From an uncultured Desulfobacterales bacterium (GTDB lineage Bacteria > Desulfobacterota > Desulfobacteria > Desulfobacterales > JAHEIW01): a stretch of 64,000 nucleotides of DNA. Shown here piece by piece: positions 42,871 through 52,037 of the stretch; the stretch's first letter is position 1; each line of letters begins with the position of its first letter. Made by a program: the position numbers and the translations under genes. The notes under the pieces were generated by a model. The model was not told the DNA's origin. It was given only the letters and a program-made list of their open reading frames with translations, and did not search any database. Location: contig CAMYLV010000027.1 of NCBI GenBank assembly GCA_947259495.1, positions 27,984 to 91,983 on the forward strand, given 5' to 3'.

Positions 42871-44433
42871 TTATCGTTTGTGGATCCATTTCAGATTATC
42901 GATCAGCTTTTCCACATCCGATTTTTGAACGGCTGCCGGTGTCTTTTCGGCCGCTTTCTTATCAGCAGCTGAGCGTTTGGCAGTCAGATCGGCACGCTCT
43001 TTGGCCCGTTTCTGCCTGATCTCATCGAGCTCGGCTTCGATCTTGGCTTTCGCTGCAGCAGCATTTTTGGCCTCCACTTCGGCTTGAGCTTTGGCTTCGG
43101 CGTCGGCCCTGGCTTGGGCTTCAGCTTCAGCCTGGGCTTTGGCCTCTTCAGCCGCTTTGGCCTGCGCCTCGGCATCGACTTTGGCTTTGGCTTCGGCCTT
43201 GGCTGCCGCCTCTGCCTGCGCGGCTGCATCCACCTCAGGTGCCGCTGCGGCTTTGGGCGCTTCAGCCGGTGCCGCCGGTGCCTCTACTTTCTTCTCCGGC
43301 TCGGGCGCCGCTTCCTTTTTAGCAGCCGGTGCGGCTTTCTTCTCCGGCTTCGGAGCGGCCGCCTTTTTGGCCGGTGCCGCCTTCTTTTCCTCTGCGATGG
43401 TCAGATCCGGCTCCGGTGAAAGCGCCAGCAGGTCGATATCCACATCATCCAGCTGTTTTTGGATCCCGGCCACAGCGGTCGCCATACCGCCGTCGTAAAC
43501 CAGATCGATATAGGATTTGACCAGCCGAATCGATTCGGGATGGCGCATGATCAGCAAATCGGACCCGCCCATCAGGTAGGCGACGGCCCCCACCGCCTCC
43601 ATCAAAATGCCACGTTTTTCGGGATCACCCAAAGTCGGCGCCTCGTCCACCGGCTGCTTGGCCTCTTTGCATTTCCAAACCTCGTTGCCCAGATTGTTGA
43701 TCAGGGGCAACTGCAGTTTGTCATCCCCCTGAGCCAGCGCCGCCATGCGAATGCGCTCCATTACCGAATAGGAATATTCCAGACCGTAACCCAGACCGCC
43801 GGTGGTGGGATCGATGATCAATTTGTCCATCGAGACCCCCAGGTTTTCAAGCAGAATGTTGCACTGTTTGGCCAGGTTCACATCAATGGGCGATGAAGAA
43901 ATAATCGTATGCCCGAAACCCATGGCGGCCGCACCGATGCCTTTGTGATTTTTGTCTTCCACGGGGCCCAGAATCAAGTTTTTGCCCTGACATTCCTCGG
44001 CAATTTTCTTCAGCACTTCCTCATCTTTTTCCACATTGGCCGTGCCCCATATGACCAGCGGCACGTCTATGGCGTCGAGGACCTTCTTGACCGTGGCCGC
44101 CGCCGCATCGGCGCCGGCGTTGTTGCCGTTGGGATCGGTGCTTTTTAGTTGCAGCACGATCATATCCGCCCCGTATTTATCAACACATTTTTTTGCCCAG
44201 GCCGCCGGATCCGCAATCACATCTTTAAACGGGCTCAAAGCGGCTTCGGGCCATTCCTCCGGTTCCATATCCCATACTTCCATGGCAACCCTGGGTTTAT
44301 GGGGCATTTCGCCTTCGAAACTATAAAACGGGTAACAGGTGGCACCGCCGACGGTGACGGCCTTATCTCCCTGTCCTAATGTAATTTCCTTTATTGCGCC
44401 GGAATATTTTTCTTTAGTGAATTCAAAACCCAA
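42871..44433 (-). CDS. acsD: Corrinoid/iron-sulfur protein small subunit with long charged C-terminal tail
   Basis: AcsD is the TIM-barrel small (delta) subunit of the CFeSP. Residues 1 to about 330 match the whole usual protein (GFEFTKEKYSGAIKEITLG, YGLEYSYSVMERIR, MRHPESIRLVKSYID). A tail of about 175 residues follows: first Pro-Ala-Lys-Glu repeats (APKPEKKAAPAAKKEA), then an almost pure Ala/Lys/Glu helix (AAAKAEAKAKVDAEAQAKAA) resembling TolA, ending DVEKLIDNLKWIHKR. The ordinary subunit is about 310-325 aa, so this is an appended domain. The start is TTG 44433, because AAGGAGGTAACA sits right before it; the track's 44457 start has no ribosome site. It is first in the operon. Confidence 0.9.
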   Translation of the reverse strand: MGFEFTKEKYSGAIKEITLGQGDKAVTVGGATCYPFYSFEGEMPHKPRVAMEVWDMEPEEWPEAALSPFKDVIADPAAWAKKCVDKYGADMIVLQLKSTDPNGNNAGADAAAATVKKVLDAIDVPLVIWGTANVEKDEEVLKKIAEECQGKNLILGPVEDKNHKGIGAAAMGFGHTIISSSPIDVNLAKQCNILLENLGVSMDKLIIDPTTGGLGYGLEYSYSVMERIRMAALAQGDDKLQLPLINNLGNEVWKCKEAKQPVDEAPTLGDPEKRGILMEAVGAVAYLMGGSDLLIMRHPESIRLVKSYIDLVYDGGMATAVAGIQKQLDDVDIDLLALSPEPDLTIAEEKKAAPAKKAAAPKPEKKAAPAAKKEAAPEPEKKVEAPAAPAEAPKAAAAPEVDAAAQAEAAAKAEAKAKVDAEAQAKAAEEAKAQAEAEAQARADAEAKAQAEVEAKNAAAAKAKIEAELDEIRQKRAKERADLTAKRSAADKKAAEKTPAAVQKSDVEKLIDNLKWIHKR

Positions 44434-44725
44434 TGTTACCTCCTTGTCTCTTTCCAACAGCTATTGAGGTGATTAAGATTAAATGCTTCTCGTAACGATA
44501 CGCCCATCCATTGCAGAGCGCGCCCATACGGATACTCCAGACTTTATCAAACCCCCTTTCATTTTTATTTTATTTGTGAATCTACAGGCGGTAGATTTAC
44601 TGTCTTTATCGCAGGTGGTGGGGTAAATCGCGCCCCAAAAATTCGTTTGCGTGGACCAGACGCGCAAGCGCTGTCAAACCGCGTCGGGGGTCCGCCCAGC
44701 ATAAGCTAAATGCAGAATATTGCTA

Positions 44726-44752
44726 TTTATAAGCAGTGGATAGCTTTGTCAA
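44726..44752 (-). promoter_or_regulatory. Candidate sigma-70 promoter of the acsD-cooS-acsB-acsC-acsE operon
   Basis: On the minus strand TTGACA (44747-44752) is followed after 15 nt by TATAAA (44726-44731), or after 17 nt by TAAATA. It would give a leader of about 290 nt before acsD. The rest of the 364-nt acsV-acsD gap shows only a short spurious ORF (44479-44667). Confidence 0.45.
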
Positions 44753-44797
44753 GAGCAGAGCCCCGATGAATAAAAATTTCTTAATAAATCCGATTCA

Positions 44798-46744
44798 CTA
44801 TCCGTTTTTCTGACGGGCTTTAAGGCGGGCCTTTAAATTGGGAAATTGATTGATGTTGGTGTGGGGCAAAAACAGGGCGGCGATATAATTGTCCATGTAG
44901 GAAGCGGTGTCGGACAACTCAAAGTTGGTCATCTTTTTGGTCACCTCGACCACATCTTTGCGGATCCGATTGGTCAAACTGCTCATGCGGGCACCCATCA
45001 ACGAACCGTTGCCGATAAATGTCACTTTAGCGGGGTCCATTTCGGGCAGCAGACCAATGACCATGGCCTTTTCCAGATCCACATGACTGCCAAAGCCGCC
45101 GGCCAGGATAATGTGTTCAATATTCTGAATATGCATGCCGACTTCGGTCAGCAGGGTCATGCAACCGCTGTAGATGGCGCCTTTGGCCCGAATGAGGTTT
45201 TCAATATCGATTTCGGTCAGAACAACATCGCGATCAATCTGTGTATCATCCTTCCATGCCAGTACGTATTCATAGACACCCTCATTTTCCCGGATGCGGT
45301 CTGTAGCTAAATCGCGATTAAATTTGCCCAGGTTATTGATGATACCCATCTCAAACAGGGTGGCTACCATGGTAATCAGGCCTGATCCGCAAATGCCTTT
45401 AGGACGGACATTGCCGATGGTAATGAGCATCGGCTCATAGGTAATCGGCTCGATTGAAAAATCTTCGATGGCGCCTTTTTCAGCGCGCATGCCGTACTTG
45501 AGGCCGCCGCCTTCAAAGGCCGGTCCGGCCGAGCAGGCTGCACAGGCAAGCCAGTCTTGGTTGCCAATGACAATTTCGGCATTGGTGCCGACATCCATAT
45601 AGAGCGTCAGTTTCTCCGTTCGGTAAATACCGGACCCCATTACACCCGCGACGATATCTCCGCCGACATAGCTGGAAATCGCCGGATAAACCAGGGCGGA
45701 CACATGGTCGCCCACCGCCATGCCCAGGTCCTTAGCCCGGGTGGGCGGATACAGGGTCGCAGCCGGCACATACGGTGCCCGGCGGATGTAGCGCGGGTTG
45801 ATTTTGAGCATCAACTGGGTCATGGTGGTATTGCCGGCCAGTGTAATGGTCGCTATATCCTCATGATCGATGCCGGATCGTTTGATAATCTGTGCGAGCA
45901 CTTTGTTGATCGTATTCATCACGACCTCATGCAGGCGCTGCAGACCACCGGGTTTTTCAGCATAAACGATCCGGGAAATGACATCTTCACCGTAGCTGAT
46001 CTGACCGTTAAAATCGCCGTACTCGGCCAGAACATCGCCGCTGACCAAATCAATGACCTGACCATAAATGGTGGTGGTCCCGATATCCATTGCTATCGCA
46101 TAGCTGCGGCTGGTGGTATCCCCCCCCTGGACATTGATCAGGCGAGTTTTGCCGACATCGCGCACCGGACGCACGAGGGTGGCGGTTAACTCAAAATCTT
46201 TTTCGCGAATCGAATCCGGAATTTTGCGGATGACTGACAGGGCGACATCCAGCCGGTGTTCATCGTGCTGGGCTTTTAAGTAACTGATCAGCCGTGTGAT
46301 ATCTGCCAGATTGTCCTGGAGCGTCGGTTCCGGGAGCTGCAAAAAAATTTTCTCCACCGGCGGAACAAACAATCCCTTTTCTTTTAACTCCTCAAAGTTC
46401 ATCTCGCTGATATGGGCGGTTTTGCGCGGGGTCATGTGCGTTCGCAGCACACTGGCATCCACGGCAGACTCAACCGGGATGCGCACGGCCAGATCACTTT
46501 TTACGGCGGACTGGCAAGCCAATCGAAAGCCTTTGTCCTGATCTTCCTGACTGATTTTTTCGCTAATTCCGCCTTCAACCGTCCCTTCCTCGATCCGGAC
46601 GCGGCACTTTCCACAAACACCCTCCCCGCCACAGGAGGCGTTTACGTGCACACCGGCTTCCATGGCGGCATGAATAATCGTTTCGCCGTCGGGCACCGAG
46701 ATTTCCGTTTCATGGGGTAAGAAAGTGATCTTATGGGTTGTCAT
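44798..46744 (-). CDS. acsV: Reductive activator of corrinoid/iron-sulfur protein (ASKHA ATPase)
   Basis: The 648-aa protein is a RACo-type activator. Using ATP, it reduces CFeSP that has slipped to the inactive Co(II) state. An N-terminal [2Fe-2S] ferredoxin domain has cysteines in NASCGGEGVCGKCRVRIEEG and a later CQSAV. A linker leads to an ASKHA ATPase domain with AMDIGTTTIYGQ, TLAGNTTMTQLML, YMDVGTNAEIVIGN and ILAGGFGSHVDLEKA phosphate-binding motifs. CAAGGAAAATTGAA-like sequence precedes ATG 46744. It lies upstream of acsD on the same strand with a 364-nt gap, probably under its own promoter. The context makes CFeSP the partner; related RamA activates methylamine methyltransferases. Confidence 0.9.
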   Translation of the reverse strand: MTTHKITFLPHETEISVPDGETIIHAAMEAGVHVNASCGGEGVCGKCRVRIEEGTVEGGISEKISQEDQDKGFRLACQSAVKSDLAVRIPVESAVDASVLRTHMTPRKTAHISEMNFEELKEKGLFVPPVEKIFLQLPEPTLQDNLADITRLISYLKAQHDEHRLDVALSVIRKIPDSIREKDFELTATLVRPVRDVGKTRLINVQGGDTTSRSYAIAMDIGTTTIYGQVIDLVSGDVLAEYGDFNGQISYGEDVISRIVYAEKPGGLQRLHEVVMNTINKVLAQIIKRSGIDHEDIATITLAGNTTMTQLMLKINPRYIRRAPYVPAATLYPPTRAKDLGMAVGDHVSALVYPAISSYVGGDIVAGVMGSGIYRTEKLTLYMDVGTNAEIVIGNQDWLACAACSAGPAFEGGGLKYGMRAEKGAIEDFSIEPITYEPMLITIGNVRPKGICGSGLITMVATLFEMGIINNLGKFNRDLATDRIRENEGVYEYVLAWKDDTQIDRDVVLTEIDIENLIRAKGAIYSGCMTLLTEVGMHIQNIEHIILAGGFGSHVDLEKAMVIGLLPEMDPAKVTFIGNGSLMGARMSSLTNRIRKDVVEVTKKMTNFELSDTASYMDNYIAALFLPHTNINQFPNLKARLKARQKNG

Positions 46745-46769
46745 TTCAATTTTCCTTTGGCGTCAATTA

Positions 46770-46830
46770 TCGGGTTCCAATGTTCAGGGTTCCAATGTTC
46801 AGAGGTTCAGGATTTTATGTTCAATGGTTG
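46770..46830. repeat. Low-complexity direct words (GGGTTCCAATGTTCA), single arm
   Basis: GGTTCCAATGTTCAG occurs twice in tandem, then GAGGTTCAGG. This resembles one arm of the 35.5 kb repeat without a clear complementary arm. Confidence 0.4.
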
Positions 46831-46984
46831 CGAGTTACGGGCTCCGTGTGGCGATTTGAATTGGCCAGAAAGAAGTAGCCAGCAACTTTAGAATATAATT
46901 CGATTATCAATTTTCGAGTATAGAACCTGTTTTTCGCTGCAACCTCTTCAAAATTAAAGTCCTGTTTTTAATTCAAAAATGAGG

Positions 46985-47087
46985 ATTTTTGTTGTTGAGC
47001 ACGGCCGCACAAGGGTTTATGATCGAGGCGTGCTTGTAGTACGTTGAGGTCATAAACCCGCGGAGAACACAGCTCAGCGGCAAAAAG
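46985..47087. repeat. Palindromic intergenic element, about 103 bp
   Basis: Outer arms TTTTTGTTGTTGAGC and GCTCAGCGGCAAAAAG pair with few mismatches. Inner arms GGGTTTATGATC and GGTCATAAACCC pair almost fully. The centre contains CGTGCTTGTAGTACG, itself near-palindromic. It occupies most of the acsV/CoA-transferase gap (46745-47106), which has no gene. I recall like elements in other Desulfobacterota but not a name. Confidence 0.6.
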
Positions 47088-47106
47088 ACCATTTATGGAT
47101 TAGAAA

Positions 47107-48981
47107 CTAGATGGACTGATCGAACTTACAGCTCAGTTTCAGCATCTCACCGTCGAAAAAACTGTCGATCTTATAGGGCAGCGACTTAAACAATTTGATC
47201 ATCCCTCTATTCTGCGCTGATGTATAGGCGATCAAGCCGGAAGTACCATTTTCCCGGGCCGCAAAGGCCAGTTTGTCCAGCAGCAACTTGCCCAAACCCT
47301 TTTTCTGATAGGGTTTGCTGATCGAAAACGCGATCTCGGCCTCATTGCTTGCCGGATCGATCAAGCATTCACCGATTCCGATCACCCGGCCGAAGCCAAA
47401 CTCGCCGACAACCGCAACGATGGTCAAATCTTTGATGTAATCGATCAACGACACCCCTTTGACTTCATCGTGGACGAAGCTGGTTTTTTCGTGAAAAAAA
47501 CGGGCAACCACGTCGTCTTTGTCCAGACTGTAAAAGTGTTCCTGAATACGGCGTTCATCCACCGGCTTGGCGGGTCTGATGGTGACAGCTTCGCCGCCAA
47601 TTTGAACGCTTTCTTCCAGGTGAATCGGGTAAACCCCGTGGATGGATTCGTTCAGGGTTCGTTCGGCGCTGAGAAGCCCCATCTTTTTGGCTTCGTAAAA
47701 CAATTCATCGCGAAACTCTGGATGCGCAATGCTGATCATGGCCATCGCCCGTTCCTGCAAACTTTTGCCAAACAGATTCACCGCCCCGTACTCGGTGACA
47801 ACGTAATGAACGTCTCCTCTGGGAACGACCACAGCGACATCTACTAACTGCGGGACGATGCGACTTTTTTTTCCCTGCAGGTCCGTGGCCGGCAACATTA
47901 AGATCGACTTGCCGCCATTGGACTGGACGGCGCCACGCATAAAATCAAGCATGCCGGTTACCCCCGAAAAATGATTATACGGCAGCGCATCAGCGGCTAC
48001 CTGACCGGTCAAATCGACGATCATGGCAACAGACATGGACACCATTTTGTTGTGGCGTGAGATAACAGCAGGGTCATTGACATAGTCGGAAGGATGAAAT
48101 TCGATGGCCGGATTGTCATTTAAAAATTCATACAGCTCTTCGGTGCCGATGGCACTGGCAGCCACCATTTTGCCTTCATTGAATCCCTTCTTCCGATTGG
48201 TAATGACCCCCCGGGAAAACAGATGCATAATATCATTGGTCATATTCTGGGTATGGATGCCCAGATCATTTTTATGGGCCAGCGCCAGTAAGGTGGCCTG
48301 ATGGGTGGCGCCCAGCCCGATTTCCATGGTGGAACCGTCTTCAATAAGGCGCGCAATCAGCCGTCCAATGTCATTGGCGGCATTGAGCTCCGGTGTTTCC
48401 CCGATGGATAGCAGCGACTCGTCAAGTTCCACAAACACATCCACATCATTGACGTGCAGAAAGCTTTGCCCCAGTACTCTGGGCATGCGTGCATTCACCT
48501 GGGCAATGACCAGGTCTGCCGACAGGGCCGCCGCCAGGGTAATGTCCACCGATACGCCCAGGCTCACCCAGCCAAAATCATCCGGCGGCGAAACCTGGAT
48601 CAGGGCAACATGAATCGGCAGCAGCCGGCTTTTAAATAAACGGGGGACCGCTGAAAGATTGATCGGCGTGATAAACCGTTTGTTGCGGGCAATAGCCTGG
48701 GGTTTTGCCGAGCCCAGGTAAAACGACCGGATATTGAGGCTTTGATCCCGGGTTTTATTGGCAATCAGCGTCAAGGGCGCGGTTTCCATGGTCAACAGCC
48801 GGTTGATTTCAATGTCTTTGAAGTAATTGGATGCTTCAGAAAGGGCCCGCACCAGATGCTGGGGCTCTCCACAGGATGAACCGATGAACACACGCTGCGC
48901 CGGTTTAATCAGCGCAATCGCCTCTTTTGCCGTTCGTCTGTTTTCAACATATTTGTCGGCCCAATAAGTGGATAAAGGCAT
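47107..48981 (-). CDS. Acetyl-CoA hydrolase/CoA-transferase fused to a GNAT domain
   Basis: The 624-aa protein has an N-terminal acetyl-CoA hydrolase/transferase region (residues 1 to about 430; IGSSCGEPQHLVRAL and GLGATHQATLLAL are family-like, with the usual active-site glutamate region near VVTEYGAVNLFG). A C-terminal GNAT acetyltransferase domain (about 455-615) has the acetyl-CoA pyrophosphate loop in KPYQKKGLGKLLLDKL. The first part exchanges CoA between acyl groups and carboxylates such as acetate, butyrate or 4-hydroxybutyrate. The GNAT part might acetylate a protein and so tie acetyl-CoA level to control. I recall this fusion as recurrent in Desulfobacterota. CAGGAGTAAAGT precedes ATG 48981. 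Confidence 0.9.
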   Translation of the reverse strand: MPLSTYWADKYVENRRTAKEAIALIKPAQRVFIGSSCGEPQHLVRALSEASNYFKDIEINRLLTMETAPLTLIANKTRDQSLNIRSFYLGSAKPQAIARNKRFITPINLSAVPRLFKSRLLPIHVALIQVSPPDDFGWVSLGVSVDITLAAALSADLVIAQVNARMPRVLGQSFLHVNDVDVFVELDESLLSIGETPELNAANDIGRLIARLIEDGSTMEIGLGATHQATLLALAHKNDLGIHTQNMTNDIMHLFSRGVITNRKKGFNEGKMVAASAIGTEELYEFLNDNPAIEFHPSDYVNDPAVISRHNKMVSMSVAMIVDLTGQVAADALPYNHFSGVTGMLDFMRGAVQSNGGKSILMLPATDLQGKKSRIVPQLVDVAVVVPRGDVHYVVTEYGAVNLFGKSLQERAMAMISIAHPEFRDELFYEAKKMGLLSAERTLNESIHGVYPIHLEESVQIGGEAVTIRPAKPVDERRIQEHFYSLDKDDVVARFFHEKTSFVHDEVKGVSLIDYIKDLTIVAVVGEFGFGRVIGIGECLIDPASNEAEIAFSISKPYQKKGLGKLLLDKLAFAARENGTSGLIAYTSAQNRGMIKLFKSLPYKIDSFFDGEMLKLSCKFDQSI

Positions 48982-49015
48982 ACTTTACTCCTGGAAATTT
49001 ATCTGCCAACGCGTC

Positions 49016-49095
49016 AACCACAAAGGCACAAAGTTCACAAAGGGTCTTCAATTTATTAGATCCTTTTCTTTGTGCTCTTCGTGCGCTTTGTGGTT
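49016..49095. repeat. Low-complexity inverted repeat (CACAAAGG word)
   Basis: The left arm ACCACAAAGGCACAAAGTTC and on (49016-49044) pairs with the right arm CTTTGTGCTCTTCGTGCGCT and on (49066-49095). It lies in the gap between the MFS and CoA-transferase genes, both on the minus strand. Confidence 0.65.
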
Positions 49096-49131
49096 AGATA
49101 AGCATTTTGGTTTACATTCACTTCACTTCAT

Positions 49132-50400
49132 TTATGCTTTGGCGGAAGGCAGCTGAACGTCTGCGGAAATCCCCCCTCCGGCGGCATCACGCTTGCTGCG
49201 TTCTACAATGAGCCATCCGATGAATCCCAGCGCCACAGCTGCAACAAATGCCAGACAAATAAAAATCGTTTCGATGCCATAGCCTGTTTCAATCACCGCA
49301 ACACCCTTTACCGCCAGGGCCCCTACACCAAAGGTCAGCACGAACTTGGCGCCGAAAGCCGAGTGATGGAATCGTTTGGGTGCAAAACGGGCCACCAGCG
49401 TGTTTTCAATCGGCTGCATACCGAGCAAAAAAAAGAAAAAAACAACCGCCAGTCCGACCAGCAGCAGATCCTGCGCCAAAGCCATACAGAAAGCCGCCAG
49501 GCCGGCAGTCCCAAAAAAAACCAGGTATGATATGCCCGGGTCATATCGATGGGCACACCGCCCACCGCTGAATTGCCCCACAACGCCGATCAAGAAAATA
49601 AGCGAGGTAATCGTCGTCGCCACCAGGTTTTGAGAAAATGCGCCCCGGGTGACCCCGTCCAACCAATGATAGAGAAGGGGTGTCCTTAATTCAAAGTAAG
49701 CCGGCAAAATAACCGTGGCACCCCGATAAACGATACCCCCGAGCATCATGGCGGCCAGCAGGATGACGAAGGCTCCCAGGATGCCGTTGCCCGAGCCCGT
49801 ATCTTTTGCAGCGGCGGTGCCGGATTCGGGCACCGGACGCGCCATCATCAGCACGGCACCGCCTAAATTCAGCCCGCCAAGACACAGATAAGCCGCCGCC
49901 GGCCCCCAGAGCCAGTTGATGATGCCGGTTAAAAGCGGTGCCATGGCCAGACCCAAATTGCCAAACATACCGTTATAGCCCATCCCAATACTGACGCGCG
50001 ACATCTCTTTGGAAATCAGGCCCAGTCCGGCCGGATGGTAGATGCCGGAAAAAAATCCCAGGGCTGCCAGCGCAGAACGCAGTATGAGCGGAGAGTCCAG
50101 CCACAGGGCGGCAACGACACTGGAAAAACCGGATCCCAGAAAAAAAAGAAACAGCAGCACCCGGGCACCGAAACGGTCTGCCAATAGCCCCCACACCAGG
50201 GCTGTCAGTCCGAAAAGTAGATACATCCAGAAGCTGAGCGAAAGTACCTGTGCCATCTGCATGTCCAGGCGCGCCATCAAAGGCAGCACAAGTGCCGGAA
50301 AAACCAGCATGTTAAAATGGCTCATGAAATGGCCATAGCAGGTATTCAGCAGGATGCGTCGGTCGTGCGGATCGAGCGTTACAGATCGATTCGGTATCAT
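49132..50400 (-). CDS. Major facilitator superfamily transporter
   Basis: The 422-aa membrane protein has about 12 hydrophobic helices. The N-terminal helix pair is joined by the MFS loop GLLADRFGARVLL, and there is a conserved GIYHPAGLGLISK segment, which I associate with the Fsr-type subgroup (fosmidomycin-resistance-like). The substrate is not assignable. ATG 50400 is used instead of the track's TTG 50403, with AAAGGGGC as a fair ribosome site. It follows rmuC on the same strand with a 40-nt gap, so they may be co-transcribed, though no functional link is evident. Confidence 0.85.
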   Translation of the reverse strand: MIPNRSVTLDPHDRRILLNTCYGHFMSHFNMLVFPALVLPLMARLDMQMAQVLSLSFWMYLLFGLTALVWGLLADRFGARVLLFLFFLGSGFSSVVAALWLDSPLILRSALAALGFFSGIYHPAGLGLISKEMSRVSIGMGYNGMFGNLGLAMAPLLTGIINWLWGPAAAYLCLGGLNLGGAVLMMARPVPESGTAAAKDTGSGNGILGAFVILLAAMMLGGIVYRGATVILPAYFELRTPLLYHWLDGVTRGAFSQNLVATTITSLIFLIGVVGQFSGGRCAHRYDPGISYLVFFGTAGLAAFCMALAQDLLLVGLAVVFFFFLLGMQPIENTLVARFAPKRFHHSAFGAKFVLTFGVGALAVKGVAVIETGYGIETIFICLAFVAAVALGFIGWLIVERSKRDAAGGGISADVQLPSAKA

Positions 50401-50440
50401 CAAGCCCCTTTGGTGGCTAATGTCTCAATTTCCAAAAACG

Positions 50441-51853
50441 TCAGGATTCGCCCTCGACGCTTTCATCGTCATCGATGGTTACCGGCTCCATTAATTTGGC
50501 CGAATCCGAGTCGGGCAGCTCCTGGACCTTGCTGAGTTTGCGGGTAATGACCCGGGTGCGCACTTCGGCCTGATCGATGGTATTGCTGGCTTCCTGCAGT
50601 TTCTTTTTGGTCTTGGCCAGCACTTCACCGAACTTGCCAAACTGGGTTTTAACCGCCCCCAGCAGTTCCCAGACCTCGCTGGATCGTTTCTCGATGGCCA
50701 GGGTGCGAAACCCCATCTGAAGACTGTTTAAAAGAGCGGCCAGCGTTGTCGGCCCGGTAACCACGATGCGATATTCTCTTTGCAGACTGTCGCACAGGCC
50801 CGGAAGCCTCAAGACTTCAGCGTACAGGCCCTCCACCGGTAAAAACATGATCCCGAAATCGGTTGTCTGCGGCGGATCGATGTATTTCTCCCGGATCGCC
50901 TTGGCTTCGGCTTTAACCCGGATCTCCAGATTTTTAACCGATTTTTCCGCCAGGTTTTTATCGGCCGCTTCCTGGGCATCCATCAGGCGTTGATAATCCT
51001 CCTGGGGAAATTTGGAATCAATGGGCAACCAGACGGCTTTTTCCGGATACGAATCCGGACCGGGCAATTTAATGGCAAATTCCACCCGCTCGCTGCTGGA
51101 TTTTTTGGTGACCACGTTGGCCGCATATTGGTCCGGGGTCAAGATCTGCTCCAGAATATGGCCGAGCCGAATTTCACCCCAGGTGCCCCGGGTTTTGACG
51201 TTGGTCAGCACTTTCTTCAGATCGCCCACGCCGGAGGCGAGGCTTCTCATCTCACCCAGGCCTTTATAAACCTGCTCAAGGCGCTCACTGACCTGTTTGA
51301 ACGATTCGCCCAGTCTTCTTTCCAAAGTCGACTGTAATTTTTCATCCACCACCGCGCGCATTTGCTCCAATTTGCGGCTGTTGTCTTCTTGCAGTGTTCG
51401 CAGCTGGGTTTCAACCGCTTTTCGCATCGCTTCAAATTTTGTTTCATGGAGCTGCGTCATCTCCAGCAGCTGTTTGGAGAAACTATCCAGCTGATCTTTT
51501 TGCATGCCGGCAACCTCACGCATCTGTTTAAGCTGGGAGTCACTGGCATATTTCAATGTGCTGCCGATTTCCTCCCGGGCCTGTCTGGCGCTGCCGGCCG
51601 ATTCCTGACGATTACGCGCGAACTCATCGCTGACCATGCGTTCGGCCTGCTCCTGTTGTTTTTCAAGGCTCGCAAAAAAATCCTGCGACTTGATCTCGCG
51701 GCGCCGAACCAAAATGATCAGTAAGACAAGGGCGGCCGCCAAAATGACACCGACCAGAATCAGGAGCAAATTGGTTAATCCGATTTCAGCGATGATGGCG
51801 TGCAAATAAGGCATTTCGAAATAGGGTTCTTCCCGTAACCCGACCTGAAGCAT
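50441..51853 (-). CDS. rmuC: RmuC-family DNA recombination protein
   Basis: RmuC limits inversions at short inverted repeats in Escherichia coli and has a nuclease-like fold. The 470-aa protein has an N-terminal membrane helix (about residues 20-48), a long coiled coil (about 55-190), and then the RmuC domain: TRGTWGEIRLGHILEQIL, LPIDSKFPQEDYQRL, TTDFGIMFLPVEGLYAEV and TTLAALLNSLQMGFRTLAIE. The start is taken at ATG 51853; ATG 51814 (MPYLHAII) is an equally plausible start. Its role in genome rearrangement at inverted repeats is notable because this window is full of them. Confidence 0.92.
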   Translation of the reverse strand: MLQVGLREEPYFEMPYLHAIIAEIGLTNLLLILVGVILAAALVLLIILVRRREIKSQDFFASLEKQQEQAERMVSDEFARNRQESAGSARQAREEIGSTLKYASDSQLKQMREVAGMQKDQLDSFSKQLLEMTQLHETKFEAMRKAVETQLRTLQEDNSRKLEQMRAVVDEKLQSTLERRLGESFKQVSERLEQVYKGLGEMRSLASGVGDLKKVLTNVKTRGTWGEIRLGHILEQILTPDQYAANVVTKKSSSERVEFAIKLPGPDSYPEKAVWLPIDSKFPQEDYQRLMDAQEAADKNLAEKSVKNLEIRVKAEAKAIREKYIDPPQTTDFGIMFLPVEGLYAEVLRLPGLCDSLQREYRIVVTGPTTLAALLNSLQMGFRTLAIEKRSSEVWELLGAVKTQFGKFGEVLAKTKKKLQEASNTIDQAEVRTRVITRKLSKVQELPDSDSAKLMEPVTIDDDESVEGES

Positions 51854-52037
51854 GACGGGCTTACTTAACAGAGGGTATATCCTTGCGAATCGGAAAGCAA
51901 CATGCTAACGGTTCCGATCATTACAGGGTAATTCCGTCGGCCAGCGTTAAGAGCACCGGGCACCGACTATGATTTTGCTATAAATATTTACGTAGTTATT
52001 TGGAAAGTTCCAGTCGTTTACGTCCGATGGTGATCTC

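Noticed and set aside
43091-43498. Ala/Ser-rich plus-strand ORF opposite the acsD tail
   Set aside because: It only mirrors the Ala/Lys/Glu repeats of the sense frame.
44479-44667. 62-aa minus-strand ORF upstream of acsD
   Set aside because: No ribosome site or motif; it sits in the probable acsD leader.
46985-47087. Riboswitch upstream of the CoA-transferase or acs genes
   Set aside because: The structure is a near-perfect long palindrome downstream of the CoA-transferase gene; no known riboswitch core was recognised.
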